Below the pieces are notes generated by a model. That model saw only the letters and a list, made by a program, of their open reading frames with translations. It was not told where the DNA came from and made no database searches. This document shows, one piece after another, positions 1 to 11,414 of a stretch of 64,000 bases of DNA. Made by a program: the position numbers and the translations under genes. How positions within the stretch are numbered: position 1 is the stretch's first letter; every line of letters begins with the position of its first letter. The DNA comes from Mimachlamys varia (lineage: Eukaryota > Mollusca > Bivalvia > Pectinida > Pectinidae): the NCBI GenBank assembly GCA_947623455.1, contig OX392527.1, forward strand, positions 65,113,115 to 65,177,114. The letters run 5' to 3'.

Positions 1-222
1 ATCAGATGATTGATTAGACCTGGTCGATGAAGGAATAATGGAGAGTTGATGTCTGCGATGTTGCTGACGGCACTTACCACAAATCACATCACCTTCTTGG
101 GCACGGATGAGATATGTTTTCAATAAATACTTTCTCAGCGATTTATTTCCACTGATTGGCCGTCGTTCCACTGGTTTGGTTCTTTTTGAGCAAACTACAC
201 AAGGGTAGGCTCTAGGTGCCAT
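1..222 (-). CDS. N-terminal coding exon of an unrecognised CX2C...CX2C protein (partial)
   Basis: Read on the minus strand, 222 down to 1 is open for 74 codons from an ATG and runs off the left edge. A good 3' splice site (pyrimidine tract, TTTCAG at 229-224) lies one base before the ATG, so this is an internal exon that carries the initiator codon. The start reads MAPRAYPCVVCSKR. Cysteines at residues 8, 11, 48 and 51 form CX2C-X36-CX2C, with basic residues (K, R, H) around them, which suggests a small zinc-binding N-terminal domain of a nuclear or transposon-related protein. That reading is inference; I do not recognise the family. An internal GTAAGT (minus, near residues 49-51) could act as a donor, but the frame stays open through it and it lies inside the second CX2C, so I treat it as coding. 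Confidence 0.6.
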   Translation of the reverse strand, partial: MAPRAYPCVVCSKRTKPVERRPISGNKSLRKYLLKTYLIRAQEGDVICGKCRQQHRRHQLSIIPSSTRSNQSSD

Positions 223-223
223 T

Positions 224-1554
224 CTGAAATAGTACAAGAGGAATGAAGTTGTTAAGGCAGATTTGGAAATGCAATGTTTACTGTGATAGTAACGTTGAGA
301 TATATTATATTGTTTCACAGAGCTAACTAGCTTTTGGTATGACATAAAAATGTGTCATTTGAAAACAAAAAACAAAACTAATGCATTTTTCCAACACAGT
401 GATGGCAAACAGACAATGAATGGTGTGTTCTAACCATTTAGCTAGCTAGTGCCATAAGAGCCAGTAATACAGGTTAACTAACGAAAAATACTGACTTAAA
501 TTTCTCATTCCATGTTTTACATGCATGTATAAACAACGACAGATGACATAAACCTGTATAACAAATTAATAGAAATTATATTATCTGTAATGCTTTTTCG
601 GTCTCGCATGAATATTTATAGAAAACTTGCGGGAAAAAAATTGTACCTTTATATTGTCAACCAAGTCTTTATCATCTTGACACATTATATTTTTATCTTT
701 GTAATTGTATGTATATGCTATCATCCCAATGTTATGTAATATGTATTTTTGCCATTGTTAAACAATCATTTAACCTCAAAAAGTCGCAAATGTTTGAACA
801 TTATGAGAAAAAGGCCTATAAGATTTTAGATTGGAAAATTATATTAGTCACTGACAAAAAAACTTTACTGCTTGTTTGATAGTAAAAAAAAATAAAAAAT
901 AATATAGTTACTGAGGAGGGATCGAACCGCCCATCATTACTTCACAGGTACACCGCCCTAACCGTTTGAGCTATGCGCGCCTCTCAACAAATTGGAAAAA
1001 TTAGGTGTATTAAATAAGTCATCTGCGTACACAAGTTTGTGTGCAAGCAACGTAAAACAGTAAATCTATTCCATTATTTAATGTGATTGCTTAATTTTCA
1101 TTAATTAACTTTGATCATTTCTATTTTTCCACTGTACATAACCCATAACATTCATTTTGTGACCAGAGAACGTGTTTGTGAGTGGTTGAGAAATGGCTTG
1201 TTGACAATGTCCCGTGTCTATTTTTAGAACTTCAATTACATTTTTTTTTCTCGGTAGGCCTAATATATACTGAAAAAACGATACAGAAATAAACAACAAA
1301 TGGAGGAAGGTGATTATTTTAATCATCATGTTACTGGATAAACCAGTAATTAGAGAGCATTTATAAAATTTTGCCAAAAAATTGCCGTCCTGACCCCAGT
1401 CTTTTGTCGGCTGCCCGTCGGCTGTCAACAGTGGATCTGCAGATTGCGGTAGGTTCAAACGGCCGACAATCTTAACAACATTGCGAACATATTATTGGTG
1501 AAAATTTCATACAAGAGACAATCTATACATGTTGGGGACTAGAATTATACTTAC
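224..1554 (-). other. putative first intron of the minus-strand gene
   Basis: The stretch begins on the minus strand with GTAAGT (1554-1549) and ends with TTTCAG before the ATG exon. It is AT-rich and contains one tRNA-related element (911-985) and no other coding signal. Confidence 0.4.
911..985 (-). repeat. tRNA-related element (tRNA pseudogene or SINE head)
   Basis: On the minus strand there is a box-A-like stretch (TAGCTCAAACGGTTAGG, within 955-973) and a box-B-like GGTTCGATCCC (928-918), spaced as in a tRNA. The acceptor stem and the T stem do not pair well, so a functional tRNA is unlikely. It sits in the putative intron of the minus-strand gene. Confidence 0.5.
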
Positions 1555-1670
1555 TTATCCTTTGGAATTTGTCTTGGACTACATTTTCTTCTTTGTTGAA
1601 AACTGGATTCAATATTTACACAACCCGGCGTAGACTACTCGCCAAACCCGGAAGTGATTTACCGAAACAA
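1555..1670 (-). promoter_or_regulatory. probable promoter and non-coding first exon of the minus-strand gene
   Basis: A locally GC-rich patch contains CCGGAAGTG (plus strand 1650-1658), the core recognised by ETS/GABP factors and common at animal promoters. Downstream in the minus sense is a strong donor, ATAA|GTAAGT, at 1555/1554. The transcript would then splice to the ATG exon ending at 222. No TATA box is evident. The transcription start is inferred, not seen. Confidence 0.35.
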
Positions 1671-2733
1671 ACAACACAGAATAATAGATCTATCGAATAA
1701 TCTTTATCAAATTTATCACGATGAATAAAGAGACTATTTCAACAAAATATGTAACTCAATTTGATATCAGGTAATAATAAAATATATTGAAAACTGCCGT
1801 TTCCCGACCGACCGGACCAGTCCTATGCGTGCCCGTGACAACGCTGTGAACATCGGCGCAAATAATAACATTTTCTGTCGTATTTTCTGACCGCCTTGTT
1901 CAATTTTCAATCCCTCCGCAAGGGAGTACCAAGATTATTTTTTGGAATTAGCTAGACTATTGACTTATTATTACGTATGCAAAATTTAATGCTGGTACTA
2001 GCATGCGGAGGTTATTAGATATTGATGTGAACATCAAAAATAACATCATAATTCACATATTTGTAAAATAACGTGAAGTTTCCCGCCATTTTTTAGACAT
2101 CATGACGTCACAATTTTTCTCCCTATTTGCATATTTTTACTTACCAAGTACTCTATTGATAGAAAGTATACATGAAACAAGAATCTTTATAAAATTGTAA
2201 ATGGACATTTTTGGGGGCCAATACACCTCATTATTGCCCCTGCTCCTTTCCCAAAAGAGGGCCACTTTTCCGAAATATGACTTGTTTTTGCGTATTACAT
2301 CACGAACTAAAAAAATGTAATCAAACGTTAGTCATCGGATGGGAGAGTGTTGAAGGTATCTTTCTCTTAATTTTTTAATACTTGTGCACCGTGAAGGATC
2401 CCCAGACCACTTCTAAAATCTTCAAATGTCCTCTGGATACCGGTGGGCGGTAAGGGAGGGGGCTTAGAGAGGGGGGGGGGGCTCCCCTATCTTTTGAATA
2501 TTTTTCATTTACCTTGGGTCACGAAGGAGAGCTTAAACTTTAAAAAGAAATATGATACCAGCAGCGTAGTGCTAATATCTCTCCTCTCTAGATATCCGAA
2601 ATAGATGTATATCATTTTCTGTTAAAGATCTGTTTCCATAAGACGGTAAAACAAGAGGCCGATTAGCCTAAGGATGCTGACTTTCTGCAATATTTGAACG
2701 GCAGGCTGGTGCGAGAGTCAGAAAATCAAGATG
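1671..2733. other. intergenic, no gene seen
   Basis: AT-rich sequence with a G-run near 2470-2480. I see no coding exon or RNA gene here. Confidence 0.4.
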
Positions 2734-3007
2734 TAACCGACCCGTGCACGGGTCGCTGTTTAAGCTGTGTTTTTAAATATGCAACGTTTTTTTATTATTA
2801 TTATTACATGCAAATTATGTATCAATGGAAAGTACAGCTATTTTCTACTAAGCCAACACATTACAACCTTCTGTGATATGATTAAATGTTTAAGTTAGTA
2901 GAAAATTATATGTTCTTGCCATTGATACCTAATTTGCATGTAATAGAAAAGGTTGCATATTTTAAACCATAGCTTAAAAAAACAGCGACCCGTGCACGGG
3001 TCGGTAC
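2734..3007. mobile_element. fold-back MITE with self-palindromic ends
   Basis: Both ends carry GACCCGTGCACGGGTC (2739-2754 and 2987-3002), itself a perfect 16-nt palindrome. Inwards the two halves remain complementary for roughly 100 nt: GCTGTTTAAGCT, ATATGCAAC, ATTACATGCAAATTA and TATCAATGG recur inverted on the other side. The outermost bases read TA(A)CCGACC and GGTCGGTA, compatible with a TA or TTA-type target duplication. There is no coding capacity. This is a non-autonomous DNA transposon; the superfamily is not determined. Confidence 0.75.
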
Positions 3008-5100
3008 AATTTCTCACATTTTATACTAGGGGAATTCTGCCTCTCTTACACCCGCCTACCGTCCAACTTCGTGATGTTTGATGAACTTCTGGTCAGTCTG
3101 TAATACTTAATACGTAATGTATACTTGTACAAATGTACTTCTATCCCGAGTGAATGACCATTAGTTACCACAATCAACTAATGACTCTTCCATTTTAATC
3201 AACGCATGCACCATTCATCAAACGGAAATAGGAATAAAGATCACATTTCACAGTCATTCCTATAGGAGCCAGAGGCATTTATCATTTTCCATATTTCTTA
3301 AATATTTTCCTGTTGTCCCAAAACACTACATAAATGTATGAGCCAAGAAACCCAAAGACTTGTTAGCTTGATGTGTCGATCTAGCTTCAAAGCGACACGT
3401 ACCTGTTTATAGATACTGTTATGTACTTCATGATTTTCGAGCCTTTTTGGCTGAAGGAGATAGTTTTAAAAGCAAATAAACACATGGGCCCAGTTGTTCT
3501 AAGGGTGATTAGCTTAATCACTATTTAACGACATTTTTCAAACTTAAATAATTCTGTCAATATACAAGTTACAATTGTAACATTTTGTATGTGAATTGAC
3601 TATATTAGGTGTTTGATATCTGCAAAGTTGCAATTAAATCTATGGTTCAATTTTAAAGTTACATAATAATTAAATTTTGCACTAATCACTGATTAAGCTT
3701 ATCATCTTTTGAACAACTGTGCCAAGGTCTCTTGCTTTCAATTAAATTATTAATATAATTTTCAAAATATTTTGTTTTAATTTTGGAGTGACCTTTTGCG
3801 AAAAGACAGCGTTAAGCTGGTCAGTCTTTTAACAGACTTAACATGATTGACACGTTATATATTACATAGTCATTCTCGCCAGGTGATTTTGTGGATATAT
3901 TTTCGCTAATGATTCTGTCGTGAATTCTTATAACGGAAATTCAGAGCAGATCAAATACAATTGACTGGGAACTGTTTGATTGAAGCCACCAGAACATCAC
4001 TCAAGGATCTCCATAAAACTGCTATTAAACGAAGTGCCTTGCATTTAAATACATGTACACGCATTTCTCTTCAAAGACTTTTTTACTGAAACAATCATAG
4101 ATGACTAATTAAAACAAGTGTCTTCATTAAAAACCAAATTGAAAATCTAAATCCAGGGAGGCATCTGTCTATTTTTTTAATTGATGAAGCTGAACTTCAT
4201 TTCAGTCATAAGATTTACACGAAGACGCATTTTAGAAAATAAAACAACATATGCCTTTCTTAACTGTTAATACTAAACATGAAGCAATCATTGCTTGATG
4301 AATTGCCATTTACTTACTACGACCGAACATCGTTGTATCGAAGTCGGCGGGCCGTTTCAAAACTTTCGAGATTATTCCAGTACTCGAGTTAAGCAAGCTG
4401 GATGTTTGAATGTGTTACAGCTTGTTTTGGACCCTAGCTTAACGGGGTCAACGAATTACGAAATGCGTATATTAAACGAGGTCTTCGATCGTTTATGAGT
4501 TCACGAGATTCGTCTTTATTTAGTGAGACGTAAGCGCTATGCTGTGAAGTGCTTTTACTTTAAAGTATTCGTCTGTTTACCTACTCGTTTCCGAGACCCA
4601 ATTCGATAGATTGTCTCGAACTTGAGCAAGACTAAATAACACATTCGGTATTCTGATTCTGGACTCGAACAAGTCTACATACGGCTACCGACGAATCTAT
4701 TATGTAATTAATTCGGACTCAGACCGGATATGCACTAAATTCACTTAACGCAACTCTGTTAACCGAAGCAGATACATCACATACACACGTATGCCTGCGA
4801 TATGGCCGCGACACGCACGTGTACATGTAGCTAGGTGATGTTTTTGCCGGTACGGTTGTGAGTCATACATTGAGAGGGGAAAATACCTGTGACCTGTCAT
4901 TTTACATTCCCAAATATATATTTACTGTAGATAAAATAAAAAGTGGAAGGATGAAAGAAAATGGAGAGGAGATTAAATGCGATTAGCAGACGATACCCTT
5001 TTAACCTGGGATAATCAATACGTAAATACACGAAAGTCATTTCGTTATATGTACCTAAAGTAGAGGTCAAAAGATGACACATTAATTATTTTGGGGGTCC
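3008..5100. other. intergenic region upstream of the amine oxidase gene
   Basis: AT-rich, with no exon that I can defend. It becomes GC-richer from about 5090 towards the start of the amine oxidase gene. Short open frames here have no recognisable content. Confidence 0.4.
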
Positions 5101-5251
5101 CCGGTACCTGAGGCCCGTCACGTACAGATTGTGTGTAATACGAGGCGTTTTATCGACCAGCGGTACGTATACGTTTCACTCCTACACGTGTGTCGACAGA
5201 GCTAACAGACACCGCTCATTGTCAGCATTATTTGGAGCCCGGGGGTCGGGG

Positions 5252-5369
5252 ATGACGTCAGTCAAGTGTGACGTAGTGGTGGTCGGGGCCGGACTGTCCG
5301 GGTTGACCGCGGCTAACGCCCTGCTCGAGAAGGACAGCACCCTACACGTAATCGTTTTGGAGGCTAAAG
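5252..5369 (+). CDS. flavin monoamine oxidase family protein, exon 1
   Basis: The exon encodes MTSVKCDVVVVGAG and on through a classic Rossmann beta-alpha-beta: GXGXXG at residues 12-17 (GAGLSG), then an acidic residue ending the second strand (VLEA, E37), which binds the FAD ribose. The ATG at 5252 is chosen because the dinucleotide fold begins within seven residues, as is usual in this family. An upstream in-frame ATG at 5129 would add 41 residues without known similarity. The exon ends AAAG|GTAATA in phase 1 and joins exon 2 to complete the DRIGGR motif. Members oxidise amines with FAD, often at the outer mitochondrial membrane (MAO-A/B) or in the cytosol; the substrate here is unknown. 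Only the N-terminal third (~154 of roughly 500 residues) is visible. Confidence 0.88.
5253..5260 (+). promoter_or_regulatory. CRE-like palindrome TGACGTCA over the start codon
   Basis: TGACGTCA, the full CREB/ATF site, overlaps the proposed initiator ATG (ATGACGTCA). A half site TGACG follows at 5269-5273. The match is exact, but position inside the coding sequence means it may be chance. Confidence 0.3.
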
Positions 5370-5874
5370 GTAATATTTTCCTTTGACGTTGGAACCCACC
5401 ATTGTGTGTGGTCGAGTTGTCACGTAGGCAAAGATAAATTTATCATATAGATCAATAGTTTACCATTCCAGTGTCACACACCGCACATCACAAGAACATA
5501 TTTTTTTGTTTTCTGATATAGGCTCATTTTTACATTTATAATTATGAGCCTGGCCGATTCTTATACGCATTTATAGTATTTTTATAGTATTTAGACAATT
5601 AATAAAATAATAAGAGGTTACCATATGACATCTTCAATATTCAGCTGTGCATCTGTCCGAGACTCCAACCCGAGTTGTCAGATGCCCGAGAGCCGATAAT
5701 GACTGAGGGCTGATAATGACTGAGGGCTGATAAGGAGAAGGGTATTGTAATGGCTGTCTATGGTGACCTATTATCATATTAAAATCTACTGCTCAACATC
5801 AAAAACATATACATGAACACATCTTATTAGGTACGTGTTAGCTCATGATATCTACTATATCTGTGTTTGTATAG

Positions 5875-5968
5875 GTTATTGCATAGTTTTCGAGTAGCAA
5901 AGGATTTATTACACCCGAGAGAAGCGAGAATGTAATAAGTCCCGAGTGACGAGAAATCATGCAATAAC
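5875..5968. repeat. imperfect hairpin / MITE-like inverted repeat
   Basis: The left arm GTTATTGCAT...TTTATTACA and right arm TGTAATAAG...ATGCAATAAC are imperfect reverse complements of about 38 nt around an 18-nt centre (CCGAGAGAAGCGAG region). It is probably a small non-autonomous element or its remnant. Confidence 0.45.
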
Positions 5969-6370
5969 TGACTTACTGCATGCTTCCCAACTCGAAAACA
6001 CAACATGTGTTAGTGAGCACTTATAAATCTCAGGTAAGTTTTCAGGTAAAATCTCAGGTAAGCTCCCTATAACCAATATGAGTGTGTTTTTCACAATGGT
6101 TGCAAGTGTTTTCTGGACGATGATTTGAGGAATTTTGCATTGGCACCATCACAAAGTCACCCAGATATTATGGATATAAGTACCAAAACTCTGTACTTTG
6201 TAGGCATACCAAAGAACAGATTTTGGCAGTCCCTGTGTCAGACAAAGATATTCAAAGACTCTTTTTAGCAGCAGTATAAAAATACCAAAAGTAACAATAC
6301 TTGGGAGACAGTTGATGTGGAATAGTTACTTTTAAATATAAAGAATGAATGATTTAATGAAACTGAAGCA

Positions 6371-6750
6371 GATCTAGACCGGGTCGATCGTCGGCGACCA
6401 GATAGCTCAGTTGGTTAAGCGTCCGTCTAGAGTTCGGAAGGTCCCGGGTTCGAATCCCAGTCTGGCCGTGCATTTTTCCTGTCCTGTTACGTTTGTTCAT
6501 GTGACCAAACCTTGTTCAAGTATTGGGTGCATACTAAGCAAGGGGAAACCCGAACCTGGGTTGTAAATCGTGATGTCTTCGGGGTCGAAGAATTTGTTAA
6601 AGGAGGGAGGAATGTAGCGGATCTAGACCGGGTCGATCGTCGGCGACCAGATAGCTCAATTGGTTGAGCGTCCGTCTAAAGTTCGGAAGGTCCCGGGTTA
6701 GGAAGGTCCCGGGTTCGAATCCCGGTCAGGCCGTGCTTTTTTCCTCTCCT
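6371..6750 (+). repeat. tandem tRNA-derived SINE (two heads 249 bp apart)
   Basis: Two copies of a sequence starting GATCTAGACCGGGTCGATCG (6371 and 6620) are each followed by a tRNA-like segment (6396-6467 and 6645-6732). Box A is TAGCTCAGTTGGTTAAGC, box B is GGTTCGAATCC, and the acceptor arms pair in 6 of 7 positions in the first copy. The second copy carries a 16-nt internal duplication of GGAAGGTCCCGGG. The layout is that of a SINE with body 6468-6619 followed by another head. A working tRNA is unlikely because the anticodon arm is irregular. Confidence 0.6.
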
Positions 6751-8290
6751 GTTGCAAAACAATTAATTAATTCATTAATACTAATTAATTCATATTAATT
6801 AATCAATCAATCAATTAAATCATAATACTTGTAAAGATTTCTCAATTTTTACTTTCAGAAACTTTCACCAAATCTTCTGTAAAACATTGAAATATGTAGT
6901 ATTTACATTTATTGTTGTGTCAATTATGGCTCTAGATCGTATTTAATCCTCTGTTGTCACAGTCTACGGCTCACATGTCCAGCCCCTTTTCTTGGCTACA
7001 CAATCCTGATTGGTCATGAAGAGGGGATTATGGGATTATGTGTGCAGTGGACTGTGGCAACTACCGATTTATTTTCCACACTTTTGTTTTGTGAGAGTAG
7101 GGAAGTATGCAGTAATTACTAACATATAGCTGTGTGTTTCTGGAAAGTCTTCAACCGGAAGTGGTGCATGCCTGGCGGAAATGCCGTGTACCGGCCAGAT
7201 ATGTGGCGGTATGGCGTGCTGGAATTGGCTGATAAAGCGCACGTCCACAGACATTTGCTTCAGTCAATAAGAATAGTTCTGACAAAAACATCACCTACCT
7301 GTAAGAAATGGATGCATAGATTTTTTTTGTGAGTAGGATGTGTCATGGTATTTTTATTGACAGAAACAAATAGCTGTGCACATGCTCAGCGAATGGCACA
7401 CAAGTCTCTTTATTTCTTATTATTCATAGATACAATAAGAAAGGAATTTTAAATGCCAAAGATAAAATCGTAGAAACATATATATATATTATTAAGGTGT
7501 GTGTAATGTTTAATGAGACACTGTGGTGCCTATTTTAATGCAAATGTTTATTCATGAGCGTTAAAAAAACAAAGTATAAGAGAGTCGTCAAGTAAAAAGC
7601 AATGAAATCTATTATAATTGGAATTATTACTGTTGTCTCATCAATACTTTACGCAGGACGTCATAAAAGCCATAAAGAAAATGTATGGATTTTTCAAACA
7701 GTTCAGTCAGGTCTACTACAAGCCTCTATGATCTGTATAGAGAGATTTGTGGCTCTCATCTCTAACGTTTTAATTATCTGTTGAAGTTACAATAAGGTTT
7801 CTTAATTGTTCCGGCCAGAAATGAACCAGGGAAAAACCAACAAATAACACCGACTCTTTTAAAATTGTTTATTTACAATCAAATCATAAATGAAATGAAG
7901 CTACCAATCTCTCCTACGTGTTATATATTAATTATAGATGAGAGATAAGGAACGTCTTACTTGGATAGAATGATGTGTAAATCCGTATAGGGCAGAGTTA
8001 AGGTGTACAGGAATCCCCAGGTGTATAAACAATGCTCTGCCAAGAATGTTCTTGTAGATTTATCCAGTATATTCTTGTAAAATGTCCAGAATGTTCCGGA
8101 TGCAACAAAACATAAATGGGTTTCTAGCAATATCTGCTAAAGAATGGCACTACCCAGAACTTCCTTGTAAACATGTTTACACAAAATATATACATCAAAA
8201 CTATGTATAAAATACTAACATTAATTGATTAATTAACTTTATCGATATATATTCTGTTTGTATCCATGTTTAAACTACGTACTTTGATTC

Positions 8291-10165
8291 GTCCAGATAG
8301 AGTTGATAAAGTAACAGGAAGATCAGGTCCAGATATAGTTGATAAAGTAACAGGAAGATGAGGTCCAGATAAAGTTGATAAAGTAACAGGAGATCAAGTC
8401 CAGATATAGTTGATAAAGTATCAGGAAGATCAGGTCAAGATATAGTTGATAAAGTATCAAGAAGATCAGGTTCAGATATAGTTGATAAAGTATCAGAAAG
8501 ATCAGATCCAGATATAGTTGATAAAGTAACAGGAAGATGAGGTCCAGATAAAGTTGATAAAGTAACAGGAGATCAAGTCCAGATATAGTTGATAAAGTAT
8601 TAGGAAGATCAGGTCCAGATATAGTTAATAAAGTATCAGGAAGATCAAGTCCAGATATAGTTGATAAAGTATCAGGAGGATCAAGTCCAGATATAGTTGA
8701 TAAAGTAACAGGAAGATGGGGTCCAGATAAAGTTGATTAAGTAACAAAAGATCAGGTCCAGATATAGTTGATAAAGTAACAGGAGATCAAGTCCAGATAT
8801 AGTTGATAAAGTAACAGGAAGATCAGGTCCAGATATAGTTGATAAAGTATCAGGAAGATCAGGTCCAGATATAGTTGATAAAGTAACAGGAAGATCAGGT
8901 CCAGATAAAGTTGATAAAGTAACAAAAGATCAGGTCCAGATATAGTTGATAAAGTAACAGGAAGATCAGGTCCAGATGTAGTTGATAAAGTAACAGGAAG
9001 GTCAGGTCCAGATATAGTTGATAAAGTATCAGGAGGATCAGGTCCAGATACAGTTGATAGTAAAGAAGGTCAGGTCCAGATATAGTTGGTAAAGTAACAG
9101 AAAGATCAGGTCCAGATATAGTTGATAAAGTATCAGGAAGATCAGGTCAAGATATAGTTGACAAGATATCAGGAAGATGAGGTCCAGATATAGTTGATAA
9201 AGTATCGTAAGATCAGGTCCAGATATAGTTGATAAAGTAACAGGAAGATGGGGTCCAGATATAGTTGATAAAGTAACAGGAGATCAAGTCCAGATATAGT
9301 TGATAAAGTATCAGGAAGATCAGGTTCAGATATAGTTGATAAAGTATCAGGAAGATCAAGTCCAGATATAGTTGATAAAGTATCAAGAAGATCATGTTCA
9401 GATATAGTTGATAAAGTATCAGAAAGATCAGATCCAGATATAGTTGATAAAGTAACAGGAAGATGAGGTCCAGATAAAGTTGATAAAATAACAGGAGATC
9501 AAGTCCAGATATAGTTGATAAAGTATCAGAAGATCAGGTCCAGATATAGTTGATAAAGTATCAGAAGATCAGGTCCAGATATAATTGATAAAGTATCAGG
9601 AAGATCAGGTCCAGATATAGTTGATAAAGTATCAGAAGATCAGGTCCAGATATAGTTGACAAAGTATCAGAAGATCAGGTCAAGATATAGTTGACAAAGT
9701 ATGAGAAAGATCAGGTCAAGATATAGTTGATAAAGTATCAGAAGATCAGGTCCAGATATAGTTTATAAAGTATCAGAAGATCAGGTCCAGATATAGTTGA
9801 TAAAGTAACAGGAAGATGAGGTCCAGATAAAGTTGATTAAGTAACAGGAGATCAAGTCCAGATATAGTTGATAAAGTAACAGGAAGATCAGGTCCAGATA
9901 TAGTTGATAAAGTATCAGGAAGATCAGGTCCATATATAGTTGATAAAGTATCAGGAAGATCAGGTCCAGATATAGTTGATAAAGTAACAGGAAGATCAGG
10001 TCCAGATAAAGTTGATAAAGTAACAAAAGATCAGGTCCAGATATAGTTGATAAAGTATCAGAAGATCAGGTCCAGATATAGTTGATAAAGTATCAGAAGA
10101 TCAGGTCCAGATATAGCTGATAAAGTATCAGAAAGACCAGGTCCAGATATAGTTAATGAAGTAAC
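8291..10165. repeat. ~36-bp minisatellite in intron 1 of the amine oxidase gene (~52 copies)
   Basis: The unit is GATCAGGTCCAGATATAG followed by TTGATAAAGTAACAGGAA. Unit length varies between about 33 and 36 bp because of small indels (CAGGAAG, CAGAAG, CAAAAG forms), and GTAACA alternates with GTATCA. Unlike the arrays in introns 3 and 4, it is far from either flanking exon and I see no exon-derived segment in the unit. Confidence 0.95.
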
Positions 10166-10562
10166 TGGCCCCTACATGAGTAGAAGACAAACAATACGTG
10201 TACATGTATGGCATGCCAACATTTTTGGTTTTATCTCAGTAATGTGACAAATCTACTCTCTCTTTGTGCTTTCCTTAACCAAGGACAGACAATTTATATT
10301 TCTACCACAATACCATATGTTATTCCACTCCCAGAGCATTGTATAAACGTGTTGTCTGTTGGATATTTATATGTTATATAACACTAGTGGTATATGACCT
10401 TCTGGACTTTTGATTGGTTGAGAAGTTGAACTTTGACGACCGGAAATCACGATTTTTGACGTCGTGGCAGGAATAAATAGTCCGCGGTTCACTCCAAAAA
10501 TCCACATTGACATTGCTGTTTTTTTTTACATCGTGGTAGAAACAGATCACACGACTAGTGAG

Positions 10563-10683
10563 TGTTGGATATGGAATTTATTTCACTCTCGTTAAGCGTT
10601 ACAAAAGACACTCACTAAAAGCTCGTGTCTATTAGAACTTTAAAAAAAAATTAACTCGCGTGAAATAAATTACATATCTAACA
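10563..10683. repeat. inverted repeat, MITE-like
   Basis: TGTTGGATATGG with AATTTATTTCAC, then TCTCGTTAA, on the left is matched by TTAACTCGCGTGAAATAAATTACATATCTAACA read inverted on the right. The arms are ~33 nt with a few mismatches and the centre is ~55 nt. It lies just upstream of exon 2 of the amine oxidase gene. Confidence 0.5.
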
Positions 10684-10752
10684 GCCTCCCCATTGTGTAA
10701 CCTCTATCACTCAATGATAAACTTACACAAGATTCGCTTACTTACTTCTCAG

Positions 10753-10843
10753 ATCGTATTGGCGGAAGGACATTGACCAAACAGCTGCAGGGGTCGGACG
10801 GGAACTTTGACCTTTGGGATGTTGGAGGAGAATGGGTTGGAAG
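10753..10843 (+). CDS. flavin monoamine oxidase family protein, exon 2
   Basis: Bounded by TTCTCAG before 10753 and GGAAG|GTGACG after 10843. With the G carried over from exon 1 it encodes DRIGGRTLTKQ and on to DVGGEWVG, residues 40-69. DRIGGR is the second FAD-contact motif of the amine oxidase family, and the GGEWVG stretch corresponds to the GG-x-(W/Y)-(V/I)-G motif that follows in its members. The exon is 91 nt and passes phase 2 to exon 3 (AG + A = Arg). Confidence 0.88.
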
Positions 10844-11284
10844 GTGACGTAATAATTTCTGTCATCTGCAAAAGGAAATATTTTAATATACAACTAAAAA
10901 GTATAAAAATAAACAGGTTTGAAGCCTGATTTGTCTTCGTTTTGAGTCTATTATATCCCGAAGCTAAGTCTTTAAGGTCCCGAAGCTGAGTCTTTGAGAT
11001 TCCGAAGCTAAGTCTTTGAGATCCCGAAGCTAAGTCTTTGAGAGCAAGTTCCGTTTAATTATGACAAGATCAAATCAATACGGCATCGTTAAAGTCTGCA
11101 AATAGTCAACTTGTTGAAAAGGGTCGATGTCGATATTATTGTTGTTAATATATAAACACATATTTCAATAATTATTTGACTTTTTTCGCCATTGTGAAGT
11201 TCATTAGAAGGAAACTATTTCTGTCCTTTATTTCTGTGACGTACTCTCCTACATTCTGTGTCCTTTTACTTTTATCTTTGTTAG

Positions 11285-11414
11285 ACCCTACCCTCATCTA
11301 CAGTACTTACTGGAAAAGTTCGACATAGACACGTTCAGCCTACGTCAGCAACAAGTAAAACCAGCCCCACTTAGTCTACTTCCTTCCTGGGACATCTTCT
11401 TCCTGTCTCTCAGG
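11285..11414 (+). CDS. flavin monoamine oxidase family protein, exon 3
   Basis: Preceded by TTTGTTAG, it starts with the last base of Arg70 and reads PYPHLQYLLEKFDIDTF through WDIFFLSLR (residues 71-113). The R-x-x-x-L-x-x-x-L-G/D-I pattern fits the segment of amine oxidases that follows the GGEWVG motif. The exon ends CTCAGG|GTACGT in phase 0. Its last ~12 bases and the following intron bases are the first unit of the 30-bp array, so the true donor is ambiguous: every repeat offers the same GTACGT with the frame preserved. I place the end at the first donor because it joins cleanly to exon 4. Confidence 0.82.

Larger units (their letters stand above)
5370..8290 (+). other. intron 1 of the amine oxidase gene, left part
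   Basis: Intron 1 runs from GT at 5370 to AG at 10752. Apart from a 17-bp repeat at 5693-5735, a hairpin (5875-5968) and a tRNA-derived SINE pair (6371-6750), this part holds AT-rich sequence, AATT-rich low complexity at 6762-6825, and no exon that I recognise. Confidence 0.5.

Noticed and set aside
5129..5251. Upstream in-frame ATG extending the amine oxidase by 41 residues
   Set aside because: The added residues show no clear targeting signal or family similarity; the family fold starts right after the ATG at 5252.
6396..6732. Functional tRNA genes
   Set aside because: Boxes A and B are present, but the anticodon arms are irregular, one copy has an internal 16-nt duplication, and the copies are embedded in a repeated SINE-like unit.
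9213..10026. Minus-strand frames rich in LYQLYLDLIF
   Set aside because: Translation of the intron 1 minisatellite.
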